Numbered from the stretch's first letter, positions 26,866 to 35,671 are shown. The stretch is DNA of 64,000 nt from Massilia sp. HP4 (GCF_005222695.1 NZ_STGG01000041.1:248001-312000), one strand, 5' to 3'. Notes: generated from the letters alone by a model not told the origin. Translations and numbers: made by a program.

Positions 26866-27873
26866 ATGCATGCATCCCTTCACCGCGCCGCCCGTGGCCT
26901 GACCCTGGCCCTGGCCATCCTCGCGGCCGGTGCCGCTTCCGCCGCCCCGGCCATCTCCGTGCTGGGCAAGGACTTCACCTTCCCGAACAGGATCGACGGC
27001 ATGCCGGCCAAGCTGTCCGACTTCAAGGACCTGCAGATCAACCACTTCACCACCAGCGACGGCGTCCGCCTCGCCTACTGGGAAGCCGGCAAGGGCAAGC
27101 CGCTCATCTTCACGCCGGGCTGGTCCGCCAACGGCGCCGAATACCTGAACGTCATGTATTTGCTGAGCAAGAAATACCGCGTGATCGTGCTCGACCCGCG
27201 CAACCAGGGGCTGTCGCAGCAGGTTGACTATGGCGGCCATATTTCGCGCTTCGCCGTCGACCTCAAGGAGCTCAACGACCACCTAGGGATCAAGAAGGCC
27301 GATTATGTCGGCTGGTCGATGGGTGCCTCGGTGCTGTGGAGTTATATCGAGCTATTCGGCACGAAGAGCATCAACAAGGTCGCTTTTATTGACGAGGCCC
27401 CGTCGATCTACAGCCATGCCGACTGGACCGAGAAAGAACGCGTCGATGCCGGCGCCATGACCAGCGATGTCGAACGCATGATCGAGTCGTTCACCACGGG
27501 CAAGATGCCCAGCACGATGATCGTCAACAGTCAGGCGTTCCAGCGCGCCGGCCTGATGGACTCACCGTATTACGAGAACTCGGAAGCGTTCGCCAAGGCA
27601 TTCATCAAGACCAACATGACCGCCACCGGGCGTGTCATGTTCGACCACTTCACCAACGACTGGCGCGACGTGATCGCCAAACGCATCGACGTGCCGACCG
27701 CCATCTTTACCGGCGTCTACAGCGATTCGGCCGGCGGCCAGCGCTGGATCCATGCCGTGGTGCCCAACAGCGAGCTGCATGTCTACACGGCGCAAGAACA
27801 GGGCGACCACTTCCTGGCGTTCAAGAATCCGCTGAAATTTACTGCCGATCTCGACGCCTTCCTGAAGAAGTAA
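26866..27873 (+). CDS. Secreted alpha/beta hydrolase
   Basis: 335 residues. A signal peptide (LTLALAILAAGAASAAP) is followed by an alpha/beta hydrolase domain: WEAGKGKPLIFTPGWSANGA (oxyanion region), VIVLDPRNQGLSQQ, the nucleophile elbow YVGWSMGASVLWS with Ser, and a C-terminal GDHFLAF with the catalytic His. Periplasmic or extracellular. The closest architecture is the chloroperoxidase/epoxide-hydrolase branch; substrate unknown. Shine-Dalgarno GGAAG lies before ATG 26866. Confidence 0.88.
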   Translation: MHASLHRAARGLTLALAILAAGAASAAPAISVLGKDFTFPNRIDGMPAKLSDFKDLQINHFTTSDGVRLAYWEAGKGKPLIFTPGWSANGAEYLNVMYLLSKKYRVIVLDPRNQGLSQQVDYGGHISRFAVDLKELNDHLGIKKADYVGWSMGASVLWSYIELFGTKSINKVAFIDEAPSIYSHADWTEKERVDAGAMTSDVERMIESFTTGKMPSTMIVNSQAFQRAGLMDSPYYENSEAFAKAFIKTNMTATGRVMFDHFTNDWRDVIAKRIDVPTAIFTGVYSDSAGGQRWIHAVVPNSELHVYTAQEQGDHFLAFKNPLKFTADLDAFLKK

Positions 27874-28021
27874 ACAGCACCGCAGATTGCGCCAGTGTAG
27901 ACATCAGGTCGACACTGTGGGGAGCTGCGCCCTGTTTATCGCCTTTCCTGCAGCCCTTAAGCTGGCAACGTCGCGATCCTGCCCGCCAGTCCGCCACGTC
28001 CCCCTTATTTCTGGAGTATCC

Positions 28022-28633
28022 ATGTCTGTTGCAGCATCCATCCAAGCCCGTACGTCGTCCAGCAGCTACGACATCAATCGCACCCTGTCGCAATCCGAGA
28101 TTGGCGCACTGATCGGTCTGACCACGCAGGCGCCATCCGCGTTCAATATGCAGAACTGGAAATTCGTCGCCGTGCACAGCCCGGAAGCCAAGGCGCGCCT
28201 GCTGCCGCTGGCCTACGGCCAGACGAAGGTCGTGGAAGCGGCCGTCACCTTCATTGTGTGCGGCACGTTGGACCAGCACCTGACCATGCCCGCCGCACTG
28301 GCGCCGACGCGCGACGCCGGCATCATCGACCAGGCCACCTACGATGGCTGGGTCGGCGCAGTGAACGATATGTACGCCGCCAACCCGGTCATGCAGCGCG
28401 ACGAAGCGGTGCGCTCGGCCTCGCTGGCCGCGATGACGCTGATGCTCGCCGCCCAGGAACAAGGCCTCGTTTCCTGCCCGATGATCGGTTTCGATCCGGC
28501 CGGCGTCGCCGCAGCGTTCGAATTGGCCGCAACCGACGTGCCGGTCATGCTGGTCACGGTCGGCTACACCGGTCCGTCGAATTGGCCGAAGAAGCCGCGT
28601 AAGCCGGTCGCGGACGTTCTCGCGTTCGTCTGA
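28022..28633 (+). CDS. Nitroreductase-family oxidoreductase
   Basis: 203 residues from ATG 28022 with CTGGAG upstream. FMN-binding features are the N-terminal IQARTSSSSYDINRTLSQSE, APSAFNMQNWKFVAVHS (the conserved PSxxNxQxW) and, near the C-terminus, GLVSCPMIGFDPAGVAAAFE and VPVMLVTVGYTGPSNWPKK. It matches the small nitroreductases that reduce quinones or nitro groups with NAD(P)H. The equivalent enzyme in the mhq regulon is MhqN. It lies 149 bp after the secreted hydrolase and 75 bp before the next gene. Confidence 0.88.
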   Translation: MSVAASIQARTSSSSYDINRTLSQSEIGALIGLTTQAPSAFNMQNWKFVAVHSPEAKARLLPLAYGQTKVVEAAVTFIVCGTLDQHLTMPAALAPTRDAGIIDQATYDGWVGAVNDMYAANPVMQRDEAVRSASLAAMTLMLAAQEQGLVSCPMIGFDPAGVAAAFELAATDVPVMLVTVGYTGPSNWPKKPRKPVADVLAFV

Positions 28634-28707
28634 CGCTGCGCCCCGGCCCCTCACCGGCCCCGCATCCTGCCCCCGCTTTGCCGACACTGGTCACGAAAGC
28701 CATCCAC

Positions 28708-29388
28708 ATGATCAAGACTGCCCTCCTCTTTGCAGCCATGCTGCCGGGACTGGCCGCTGGCCAGGACGCACCGGCGTCGTTCAACCTGTCCGGCGTCAGC
28801 CTGCGCCCAAGCATCTACCAGGGCGCCACTGCCATGGAAGTGCGCATGCCGCCCGCCTCGTATCAGGACCCGGCCAGGGAAGCGCTGGCCGACCGCAACT
28901 TCATGGCGTGGTTACCGGTCGACTTCGGCGACGGTACGATCGAGGTCGACGTGGCCAGCGACCTGGCGCCGGACGCACCGGCCTATGCGCGCGGATTCGT
29001 CGGCCTGGCATTCCGGATCGACGCCCGGGGAAGCTTCGAAAACCTGTACCTGCGCCCGACCAACAGCAGCGCACCCGACCAGGTGCGGCGCAACCACACC
29101 ATCCAGTACGCCGCGTATCCCGATTTCCGCTTCGACGGGTTACGCAGCCAGTTCCCCGAAAAATACGAGACCTGGGCCGACATCGGCACCGGCCGCTGGA
29201 TGCATCTGCGCGTCGTGATCGCGGGAACGACGCTGCGGCTCTATCTCGACGGTTCGCCGCGCCCGGCCTTCATCGTCGACGACATGAAACTGCCCGCAAC
29301 CCAGCGCGGCGGCGTCGGCATCTGGATCGAGTCGGGCACGGTTGCGCATTTCAAGAACCTGCGCATCGTGCCTGCAGCCAAACCATAG
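28708..29388 (+). CDS. Exported LamG/DUF1080-like concanavalin-fold protein
   Basis: 226 residues from ATG 28708 with signal peptide IKTALLFAAMLPGLAAGQ. The mature protein is beta-rich with DGTIEVDVASDLA, YARGFVGLAFRIDARGSFEN, LYLRPTNS, TWADIGTGRWMHLRVVIAGT, TLRLYLDG and GGVGIWIESGTVAHFKNLRI. This is the jelly-roll pattern of 3-keto-disaccharide-hydrolase/LamG domains that bind or act on sugars. No catalytic residues can be named. Possibly co-transcribed with the nitroreductase. Confidence 0.8.
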   Translation: MIKTALLFAAMLPGLAAGQDAPASFNLSGVSLRPSIYQGATAMEVRMPPASYQDPAREALADRNFMAWLPVDFGDGTIEVDVASDLAPDAPAYARGFVGLAFRIDARGSFENLYLRPTNSSAPDQVRRNHTIQYAAYPDFRFDGLRSQFPEKYETWADIGTGRWMHLRVVIAGTTLRLYLDGSPRPAFIVDDMKLPATQRGGVGIWIESGTVAHFKNLRIVPAAKP

Positions 29389-29397
29389 GCGCCGACC

Positions 29398-30306
29398 TCA
29401 GTCCAGCCGCCCTTCGCGGCCCAGCTTGACGAGCGTATCGACGACGTGGCGCACCTTCGGCCGCAGGTGCGATGTGCGCGGCCACACGGCATGGACATCG
29501 ATTTCACGCGGCGTGCAGTCATCCAATACGGTAACCAGCTGGCCAGCGTCGATATACGGGCGCATCAGCGCAAGCGGCATCTGGCACAGCCCGATGCCGG
29601 CCACGGCCGCATCAAGCATTGCTTCGGCGTCGCTGATCTGGTGCGTCGGTGGTGGCGCCAGCCGCGCGGGCTGGCCGTTCTCGACGACATGCCAGGCCAG
29701 CGGGCGCCCGCGCCGATAGCCAACGATGCAGTCGTGCCGGGAGATATCGGCCAGCGTGTCAGGCAGGCCGTGCGTTTCGAGGTAGACGGGCGCTGCGCCG
29801 ATGACCCAACGATGGCTGGTCAGGCGGCGCGCCACAAGGTCGCTCGAGTCTTCCAGGGTGCCGAAGCGGATCGCCAGATCGACGCCTTCCTCGACCAGAT
29901 CGATGACGTCGTCGGTAAATGTCAGCGTCAACTGCAGTGCTGGGTAGGCTCTGGCAATGTCCAGGAGGATCGGCAGCATCACCTTGCGTCCGAACGCGGC
30001 CGGCATATCGATACGCAGCCTGCCGGCCGGTACCAGCAGCTTGCCCCCCAGGCTACCCTCGGCTTCGGCGATCCCTTCCAGCGCACGCGCGCAGACGGCG
30101 AAATAGGCTTCGCCATCGGCCGTCAACGCCAGGCGGCGCGTCGTGCGGTGAAACAGCTTGACGCCAAGACGCTCTTCCAGGCGGGCGACCGCCTTGCCGA
30201 CGGCCGACTTCGAGATGCCCAGCATTTCGCCGGCCTGGGTAAAGCTGGACGCGCGCGCCACGGCGACGAAGGTGGCGATGCCACTGAGCGATTCGATTCC
30301 ATCCAT
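29398..30306 (-). CDS. LysR-family regulator, divergent from 4-OT
   Basis: 302 residues. HTH: FVAVARASSFTQAGEMLGIS, KSAVGKAVARLEERLGVKLF, HRTTRRLALTADG. Effector domain: GRLRIDMPAAFGRKVMLPIL and VIDLVEEGVDLAIRFGTLED. It is convergent with the LamG-like gene (10 bp gap) and divergent from the tautomerase gene at 30432 with a 125-bp spacer, so the tautomerase/monooxygenase pair is the likely target. Confidence 0.9.
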   Translation of the reverse strand: MDGIESLSGIATFVAVARASSFTQAGEMLGISKSAVGKAVARLEERLGVKLFHRTTRRLALTADGEAYFAVCARALEGIAEAEGSLGGKLLVPAGRLRIDMPAAFGRKVMLPILLDIARAYPALQLTLTFTDDVIDLVEEGVDLAIRFGTLEDSSDLVARRLTSHRWVIGAAPVYLETHGLPDTLADISRHDCIVGYRRGRPLAWHVVENGQPARLAPPPTHQISDAEAMLDAAVAGIGLCQMPLALMRPYIDAGQLVTVLDDCTPREIDVHAVWPRTSHLRPKVRHVVDTLVKLGREGRLD

Positions 30307-30431
30307 TGCACTGTATCCTGAGCTTCGATACCCAGATTGTAGATAAAAGGTTGACGCTGTGGCGAGCCCGAATCCGTTTATTCGCGTGGCGTGCGCGGTT
30401 AAGCTGTGTTTTTACCTAACAGGAGCACATC

Positions 30432-30611
30432 ATGCCCGTCGTACGCGTAACCTGGTTTGAAGGCAAAGACGCTGAAGCGAAACAAAAAGTCGCTGCAGAG
30501 ATCACCGAAAGCATCGTCAAGCACACCGGCACCGATGCCAATTACATCTATGTCGTGTTCGAGGACGTCAAGCCGGCCGACTGGGCCGGCGCGGGGAAGC
30601 TCTTTGGATAA
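30432..30611 (+). CDS. 4-oxalocrotonate tautomerase-family protein, 59 residues
   Basis: A short gene from ATG 30432 (ACAGGAGCAC upstream) to TAA 30609. The sequence begins MPVVRVTWFEGKDAEAKQKV and continues with ITESIVKHTGTDANYIYVVF and EDVKPADWAGAGKLFG. Pro-2 becomes the N-terminal catalytic base after Met removal, and the VxxxEGR/K...I..VKP layout is typical of 4-OT monomers. The family isomerises unsaturated keto acids from aromatic ring cleavage. The 3' end overlaps the start of the damaged monooxygenase gene, suggesting coupled translation. It faces a LysR gene. Confidence 0.85.
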   Translation: MPVVRVTWFEGKDAEAKQKVAAEITESIVKHTGTDANYIYVVFEDVKPADWAGAGKLFG

Positions 30612-30959
30612 CGATCTGTTCTGGATATTCACGCTCGACGTCAAGCCGGGCCAGCTCGCACCGTTCAAGGCGCTGGTCAGACAAATTGTGGACGCCACCA
30701 GCCGCGAGCCCGGCACGCTGGCCTACCAGTATGCTGTGAGTTAGGACGAACAGACGGTCCATATCTTCGAGCGCTATCGCGATTCGGCAGCCTTCGTCTC
30801 TCACGTCGAGCAGACCTTCGGCGGCTTCTACGAACGGTTCCTGTCGTTCGTGACGGTACGCTCGCTGGTGGTGTACGGCGAACCGGACGCGCCGCGCGCG
30901 AAGCGCTGGACAGCTTCGGCTCCACCTATATGCGCCTGCTCGACGGCTTCGCGCGCTGA
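30604..30959 (+). pseudogene. Antibiotic biosynthesis monooxygenase (ABM) family gene, damaged
   Basis: From TTG 30604 the text LDNDLFWIFTLDVKPGQLAP, FKALVRQIVDATSREPGTLA, YQYAVS is a typical ABM start. It meets TAG (30742-30744) and then continues in frame as DEQTVHIFERYRDSAAFVSH, VEQTFGGFYERFLSF. Near 30895 the frame must change to read REALDSFGSTYMRLLDGFAR before a stop at 30957. One nonsense change and one indel thus break a gene of about 117 codons. ABM proteins are small ferredoxin-fold oxygenases. A second, more severely truncated ABM start is at 32499. Confidence 0.75.
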
Positions 30960-31173
30960 ATAACCGGCCGCGTCATTCACAGGCCCGTCGCCTAGGATAA
31001 AGCCATTCAGTTAAGCAGGTTTTCGTAGCGCGTAACATAGCGGTTTGGTTTTGCCTTGACGGCCCGGTCGAATCGGGCCATTCGTCATTCAGAGTGCTGC
31101 GACTGGTCGATTGAGCGGTCACGCGGCCACCGTCGCCCTTGCGGCGGGCCGGGAACAACCAGGCAGCGGTATG

Positions 31174-32061
31174 TCAGGGCGCCTCGTGGTCATCGCCGGC
31201 GCCAACGGCGAGATCGCTGGCGCCGACCAGCTCTTCTATCTGACTCATCGTGTTGCGCACCAGGCTGTCATGCCGGCGGTCTGGATGTAATGCAATCCAG
31301 ACATCGAGCGACAACGCAGGCTGGCCCGCTGACAGCTTCTTCAAGCGCGGGGCTTCGTCGCCGATAAAACAGGGCAGACCGGCGACGCCGATGCCTGAAC
31401 ACGCGGCCTCATATTGGTTACTTAGGTCCGTCACTTCACACACCACCCGACGCTCGCCTATGACTTCGTACAACCAGCGCTTATGCGCGAAATCGGCCTG
31501 GCGCCCGGTATACGCGATGAATTCCCAGGCCGCGGGTTGGCCCGCGTTCGGATAGTCGAGCGCCGCGTACAGGCCAAACTCCATTCGCCCGATCTTGCGC
31601 GCGATATCGGTGTCCTCAATCGGCGGCGACAGCCGCAAGGCCAGGTCGGCGTCGAGGCGCGACAGCGAAACGATCTGCGACTCGCTTAAAATGGACAGCT
31701 GGACCAGCGGATGGCGCTGCGACAAGCTGCGCAGGTTAGGCGCCAGTAAGTGGCGCGCCAGGATCGGCGGCGCCGTGATGACGACCTTGCCGTGCTCCTG
31801 CGACCGCGCGGCCAACGCGATGCGCTCGACCGCCAGTGCGCCAGCCTCGATGACAGCGACCTGTTCCAGCACCATCTTCCCGACCGCCGTCAGGCGGGAC
31901 TCGCGGGCCAGGCGGTCAACCAGCCGGATCTTCAACGTCTCCTCGATGGACGTCAGCCGGCGGCTCACCGTGGCGTTGTCGACGCCCAGCGCGCGGGCGG
32001 CGCCGGACAGCGTGCCCGCCTCGGCGATGGCTTGAAAATAACGGAGGTCTTCCCAGTTCAT
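31174..32061 (-). CDS. LysR-family regulator, intact paralogue
   Basis: 295 residues from ATG 32061 (MNWEDLRYFQAIAEAG). HTH: GTLSGAARALGVDNATVSRR, LTSIEETLKIRLVDRLARES. Effector domain: KVVITAPPILARHLLAPNLR, SLSRLDADLALRLSPPIEDT and LDVWIALHPDRRHDSLVRNT. It is a close paralogue of the interrupted LysR at 23539-24402 over the full length. It is divergent from a remnant MFS gene and the CMD gene cluster, whose expression it may control. A longer upstream frame has no homology and was excluded. Confidence 0.9.
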   Translation of the reverse strand: MNWEDLRYFQAIAEAGTLSGAARALGVDNATVSRRLTSIEETLKIRLVDRLARESRLTAVGKMVLEQVAVIEAGALAVERIALAARSQEHGKVVITAPPILARHLLAPNLRSLSQRHPLVQLSILSESQIVSLSRLDADLALRLSPPIEDTDIARKIGRMEFGLYAALDYPNAGQPAAWEFIAYTGRQADFAHKRWLYEVIGERRVVCEVTDLSNQYEAACSGIGVAGLPCFIGDEAPRLKKLSAGQPALSLDVWIALHPDRRHDSLVRNTMSQIEELVGASDLAVGAGDDHEAP

Positions 32062-32160
32062 CGTGCTTGCAAATATGCGGATAAGGTGTGCGGATTTGGG
32101 CATTGTCGCCCTTCGGCACCGACTATACACTGGACCGATGCCATTCCCGTGTACAAGCCG

Positions 32161-32388
32161 ATGACCACACAATATGCTCCGTCTCTGATCGCGATTCACG
32201 TCGCCGCCTGCCTCGGTTTCCTGGTAGTGCAATTGGACGTCGGCGTCGTCAACGTCACCATTGGTGCACTGAAAAGCGCGTGTGATACCGCCCTCATGGG
32301 CCTGCAGTGGGTCATCAACAGCTACGCGCTGGTGGCATGTCGAACGCGATGCTGGTTTCATTCGTCAGCCTGTTGGCGAGCATCCTGA
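32161..32388 (+). pseudogene. N-terminal remnant of a DHA2-type MFS exporter
   Basis: 75 codons from ATG 32161. IAIHVAACLGFLVVQLDVGV, VNVTIGALKSA and GLQWVINSYALV are the first helix and first loop of EmrB/DHA2 drug exporters (the LDxxIVNVALP and WVxxAY patterns). After SYALV the sequence becomes unrelated (CRTRCWFHSS), and an overlapping frame reads NAMLVSFVSLLASILIVQ. More than 350 residues are missing. Not functional. Confidence 0.7.
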
Positions 32389-32498
32389 TTGTTCAGAAAG
32401 TGCGGCCAGTCATCAAGCCGCAGCAACAGACACGAGCGAAGGCGACCCCAACCGGCGCCCTCCCCTTTTTTTTTCGCAACACAAGCAAGGAGTACACC

Positions 32499-32585
32499 AT
32501 GCAAGACGAGATCTATTCAATCTACCATCTGTCGATTCACCCGTCCGATTTCCCGGCGTTCGAGCTTCAGGAGAATTACCGATGA
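32499..32585 (+). pseudogene. Truncated ABM monooxygenase start, 28 codons
   Basis: ATG 32499 follows a strong AAGGAG. The peptide MQDEIYSIYHLSIHPSDFPA, FELQENYR resembles the first beta strand and helix of an ABM protein, then ends at TGA 32583, which overlaps the ATG of the next gene by four bases. It is the relic of an ABM gene fused by deletion to the CMD ribosome site. It may now act as a short leader that couples translation to the CMD gene. Confidence 0.6.
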
Positions 32586-33289
32586 AGCGCACGATTTCGA
32601 CTACCATTTTCAGCGCAACTTGCTTACTCGCCGCCGTCGGCGCCCACGCCGCGCCACCCGTAACCGTCGTGAAAGCTGATGCAACCGTCGAAAGCAAACT
32701 GGATATGTCCAAAAAATCGACTGCAAACAACAAGATCAGCTCACTGGTCGCCATCGACTATCCAGACTTCACGAAGTTGCCCGAACACGTACGGGAGAAG
32801 TTTGACAAGATGCCGACCAAAGTGAATTTTTTCCGCATGCTCGGTTACAGCCCCGGCGCCTTTGTACCTGTAATTGACCTGACCAATGCGATTTTCAAAG
32901 ATCTGACCATTTCCGATTATCACAAGGAGCTGCTGGTGTTAATGGTCGGCGCCCATGAACAAGCGGCCTATGAGTGGGAGCAGCACGTTTCAATTGCACA
33001 GGCCGCAGGCGTCCGTCCTGACCAGTTCATTGCAATCGCCGAGGGCACGCTGAACGACACCAAGGCATTTACCGACCGCGAACGGGTACTGCTCAGATTC
33101 GGCGCCGCCATCCTCGCCAATGGCAAAGCGCCGGGTGTCTTGTTCAAACACGCACGTGAGCACTTTTCGCTTCAGGAACTGAGCGATGCGATACTTGTCG
33201 TTGGATATTACCGGATGATATCGGCCCACATTCAGACGTTCAACATTGAGATTGATGCCCAACAGGATGGCAACTGGGTCAAAGGCTGA
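32582..33289 (+). CDS. Exported carboxymuconolactone-decarboxylase-family protein
   Basis: 235 residues from ATG 32582 with CAGGAGAATT upstream. Signal peptide: ISTTIFSATCLLAAVGAHAA. The CMD domain reads REKFDKMPTKVNFFRMLGYS, DYHKELLVLMVGAHEQAAYE, WEQHVSIAQAAGVRPDQFIA and ILVVGYYRMISAHIQTFNI. It has the E..YEW..H form of the active region and lacks the CxxC pair of the AhpD branch, so a peroxidase role is unlikely. A periplasmic location is unusual for the family. Substrate unknown. Confidence 0.85.
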   Translation: MKRTISTTIFSATCLLAAVGAHAAPPVTVVKADATVESKLDMSKKSTANNKISSLVAIDYPDFTKLPEHVREKFDKMPTKVNFFRMLGYSPGAFVPVIDLTNAIFKDLTISDYHKELLVLMVGAHEQAAYEWEQHVSIAQAAGVRPDQFIAIAEGTLNDTKAFTDRERVLLRFGAAILANGKAPGVLFKHAREHFSLQELSDAILVVGYYRMISAHIQTFNIEIDAQQDGNWVKG

Positions 33290-33935
33290 GATCACGCCTT
33301 TTGGCCGCGGCGGCAGCCGGGCTCCGGCACATCTGCGCAGCAGATGGCCAGCCGTGCGCGTCAGCCAGGGTAGGCGGCAATCGCCGCCGATTGTTCGATC
33401 TCCCCCGCAGGCGCGCGAGCTTGCGCGTGAGCTATTGCTGCGCATCGACACCGAACGGTAAGTGCGCGGCAACGGTCGCAGCACCGGCGTCCATCACCGA
33501 AGCTCTCGGCGATCTCGGTTTAGCACTGCCGGACGGGCAGACACCACATCATCACTTCCCTGCACTGCCAGCGGCTCAGGGAAGTGACTCGATCCAGTAT
33601 CACGGCCAAGCCCAGTATCCGACGGCAATCAGGCCCAGTTGCGGCAAGGGCTCCGCCAGCGTGGTTTTGCGCTAAAGCAGCGTGCCGGTGGTGAGCTTGG
33701 TCGAGCCGCGAGCCATTCCTTCCATACGATGCCCGCGCCTGGTCTGCACGTATCGATGCCTGACGCCGCCCTCTCCTCGTACCAACACCCAGCCAGACGG
33801 CCGGAGTCGTAAGCGCGCCCTTGACGACCATCTGTCAGCAGCTATCGATGTTATGAACTCGGCGTAATGTGTTTTCTTGCGTTTGCGTCGGCGTTCGGTG
33901 TCTTAATGCCAGTACCGCTCGCTCACGGCCGGCGA
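33290..33935. other. About 650 bp without a supported gene
   Basis: Short open frames on both strands show no family pattern. A forward frame ending at a stop near 33460 finishes with ARELARELLLRIDTER, a helical tail that might be a relic of a regulator or transposase, but I cannot assign it. The stretch leads directly into the left copy of the GH115 repeat. Confidence 0.45.
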
Positions 33936-34425
33936 GGACTCTCCGGCGGCCCGAGAAAGGTCGGTTTCAGTCCCCCCGAGATTAACTACCATCTTCTGCA
34001 CCACCAGGCCTGGGTCGACCACCCAGACCTTAGGCGTTTTCGCACCAGGTTTGTCGATCTTGTGCGTGGTCGTAAACGTTGCCGCCCCATCGCTGACGAT
34101 TCTGGACCAGTGCTGTTCGGATTCGACGGCGTGAACATCGACGATCTGCGGCGCCTCGTCATCGATCGACACGGCAAAGCGCAATCCCTGCCCCGGCTGG
34201 AACTTGAACGTCGGCGCCAGGATCGTCTGTATCTTCACCTCGCCGGCGGTGGCCACCTGCATGCGGTACTCCAGCCGCATGCCCTCGCGGCCCGGCGAGA
34301 GCGCAGTCGCATCGACCGGCAGCGTCGTCATGCCAGGCCCGGTGAGGCCATGGTCCGGCACCAGCAGCCACTGCCGGCCCTTCGGCGACACGGCGTTCGT
34401 ATGGTTGGCGGCTTTGATCGACACC
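33936..34425 (-). pseudogene. Detached 3'-terminal fragment of a GH115 alpha-glucuronidase gene
   Basis: About 490 bp that match the 3' end of the GH115 gene at 47464-50361, base by base at roughly 90 per cent by eye. The protein reads ANHTNAVSPKGRQWLLVPDH, REGMRLEYRMQVATAGEVKI, QTILAPTFKFQPGQGLRFAV, EQHWSRIVSDGAATFTTTHK: the C-terminal beta-sandwich of GH115. A run of six C near 33976 adds one base against the other copy and shifts the frame; in the restored frame it ends GPPESPRRP and a stop. The upstream 800 residues are absent. It starts within the foreign-looking reading MARERRLFSEEFTRE. Confidence 0.85.
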
Positions 34426-34582
34426 TCGCGCGTGAACTCTTCCGAAAACAACCGTCTTTCACGTGCCATTCAATACCTCCGACGGGGACATGATACCTAT
34501 CGAAAGTGTCCGAGCTGGTAGGGGAAGGTCACTCGTCATTCAGTGGCCATTCCATTCGTTCAATACTTTCTCTGCCCCCCGA

Positions 34583-34978
34583 TCAGCTGCGTTGCTGGCA
34601 CGCAACTTCAACATTGACACCGTCAGGGTCAAGCACGTACGCAGCATAGTAATTCGCATGGTAGTGCTGGCGGATACCTGGCGGACCATTGTCACGTCCT
34701 CCTGCCGCCAATGCTGCTTCATAAAAGGCATCGACGAGCGAGCGGGCTTCTGCTGCGAACGCAATATGCGTTCCTTTTCCGTGCGGCTCTCCTTCATGCA
34801 ACCAGAGACAGGGGTAGCCGTTAGTTCCCAGACCATGGCGGTTGCCCCCCGTCCGCGTGCCCTCGGGTCCAACGGTGATTATCAATTCGAATCCGAGCGG
34901 CGCGAGCGCCCGCTCGTAGAAGAGTCGTGAAACCTCTGTATCTCGAACTGCGAATTCAATGTGGTCGATCAAGCTCAT
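34583..34978 (-). CDS. VOC-superfamily (glyoxalase-fold) protein
   Basis: 131 residues. IDHIEFAVRDTEVSRLFYER, ALAPLGFELI, PCLWLHEGEPHGKGTHIAFA, IRQHYHANYYAAYVLDPDGV, NVEVACQ: a single VOC module pair with His and Glu in metal-ligand positions. It is 6 bp after the TetR stop, so it is co-transcribed with the regulator. VOC enzymes include dioxygenases, glyoxalases and binding proteins; substrate unknown. It resembles the second VOC gene at 39145. Confidence 0.85.
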   Translation of the reverse strand: MSLIDHIEFAVRDTEVSRLFYERALAPLGFELIITVGPEGTRTGGNRHGLGTNGYPCLWLHEGEPHGKGTHIAFAAEARSLVDAFYEAALAAGGRDNGPPGIRQHYHANYYAAYVLDPDGVNVEVACQQRS

Positions 34979-34984
34979 GTCTAT

Positions 34985-35614
34985 CTACCCCCTCGATAAC
35001 AAAAGCGCCTCGAATGATTGCGCGGCAAGTGTCGCAGCCGCCCGCAAGCGTGGGCGCGAAAGGCCCATCCGCGCGGTCGCCGAGAGCCCCCTTAGCGTGA
35101 TCACGACATAATCTGCCAACACCCTCGCATGCTTCGGGTCATGTTGCGAAATGAAGCGCTCAATGAAGGCAGCGGCCGCGTCGCCATGCGCTTTAGCCAA
35201 CACGCGGGCTTCCTGATCGTCCGCCCCCATGCCTTCTGTGACCATACAGCCGCGTTTGGTCTTGGATTTGCTGTAGATGTCGGTTGCGTGCATGATGAGC
35301 TCGCTGATCCCGTCAATCAAGGGCCGACCAGGCACCAATATCCCTGCGCCGGCCAAGCTTCCCTCATCAACGTACATGGAGAGACAACGCTCGAACAATC
35401 CTGCCTTGCTTCCGTACGCCGCGTACAGACTTGGCGGATTGATATCAAGTGCCCGGGTCAGTTCGGCCACACCCACGGCATCGTACCCGTACTCATGAAA
35501 CAGCTCCTTGGCGATGGCAACCCCCGCCTGGCGATCGAAGGCCCGGCGTGGCGGCCTGCTCTTCGTCGTACCAGCAGCTTCAAGCTCCTCTACCGGTTCT
35601 TTTTTTCTGATCAT
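34985..35614 (-). CDS. TetR-family regulator of the SDR/hydrolase divergon (proposed)
   Basis: 209 residues. DNA-binding part: AIAKELFHEYGYDAVGVAEL, TRALDINPPSLYAAYGSKAG, LFERCLSMY. The C-terminal domain (GCMVTEGMGADDQEARVLAK) matches the common ligand domain of the YcdC/AcuR-like group. Its own promoter has a TATAAT (minus strand, 35644-35649) with a palindrome TAGTAATCACTA at 35660-35671 over the -35 position. Three related palindromes lie between the SDR and hydrolase genes at 36612-36678. I infer autorepression and repression of that divergon. Confidence 0.9.
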   Translation of the reverse strand: MIRKKEPVEELEAAGTTKSRPPRRAFDRQAGVAIAKELFHEYGYDAVGVAELTRALDINPPSLYAAYGSKAGLFERCLSMYVDEGSLAGAGILVPGRPLIDGISELIMHATDIYSKSKTKRGCMVTEGMGADDQEARVLAKAHGDAAAAFIERFISQHDPKHARVLADYVVITLRGLSATARMGLSRPRLRAAATLAAQSFEALLLSRG

Positions 35615-35659
35615 GGCAATCCTGATGACGTATGCGAGCCGGAATTATACAATAATGTG

Positions 35660-35671
35660 TAGTAATCACTA
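35660..35671. promoter_or_regulatory. Palindromic operator at the tetR-VOC promoter
   Basis: TAGTAATCACTA, a 12-bp near-perfect palindrome, 46 bp upstream of the TetR start and 10 bp upstream of a TATAAT on the same strand, so it covers the -35 region. It shares the TAG...CTA frame with the three sites at 36612, 36636 and 36667. Confidence 0.6.

Noticed and set aside
33867..34493. A 208-codon forward frame over the left GH115 repeat
   Set aside because: The same antisense text appears over the right copy, so it follows the GH115 sequence; the coding strand is the minus strand.
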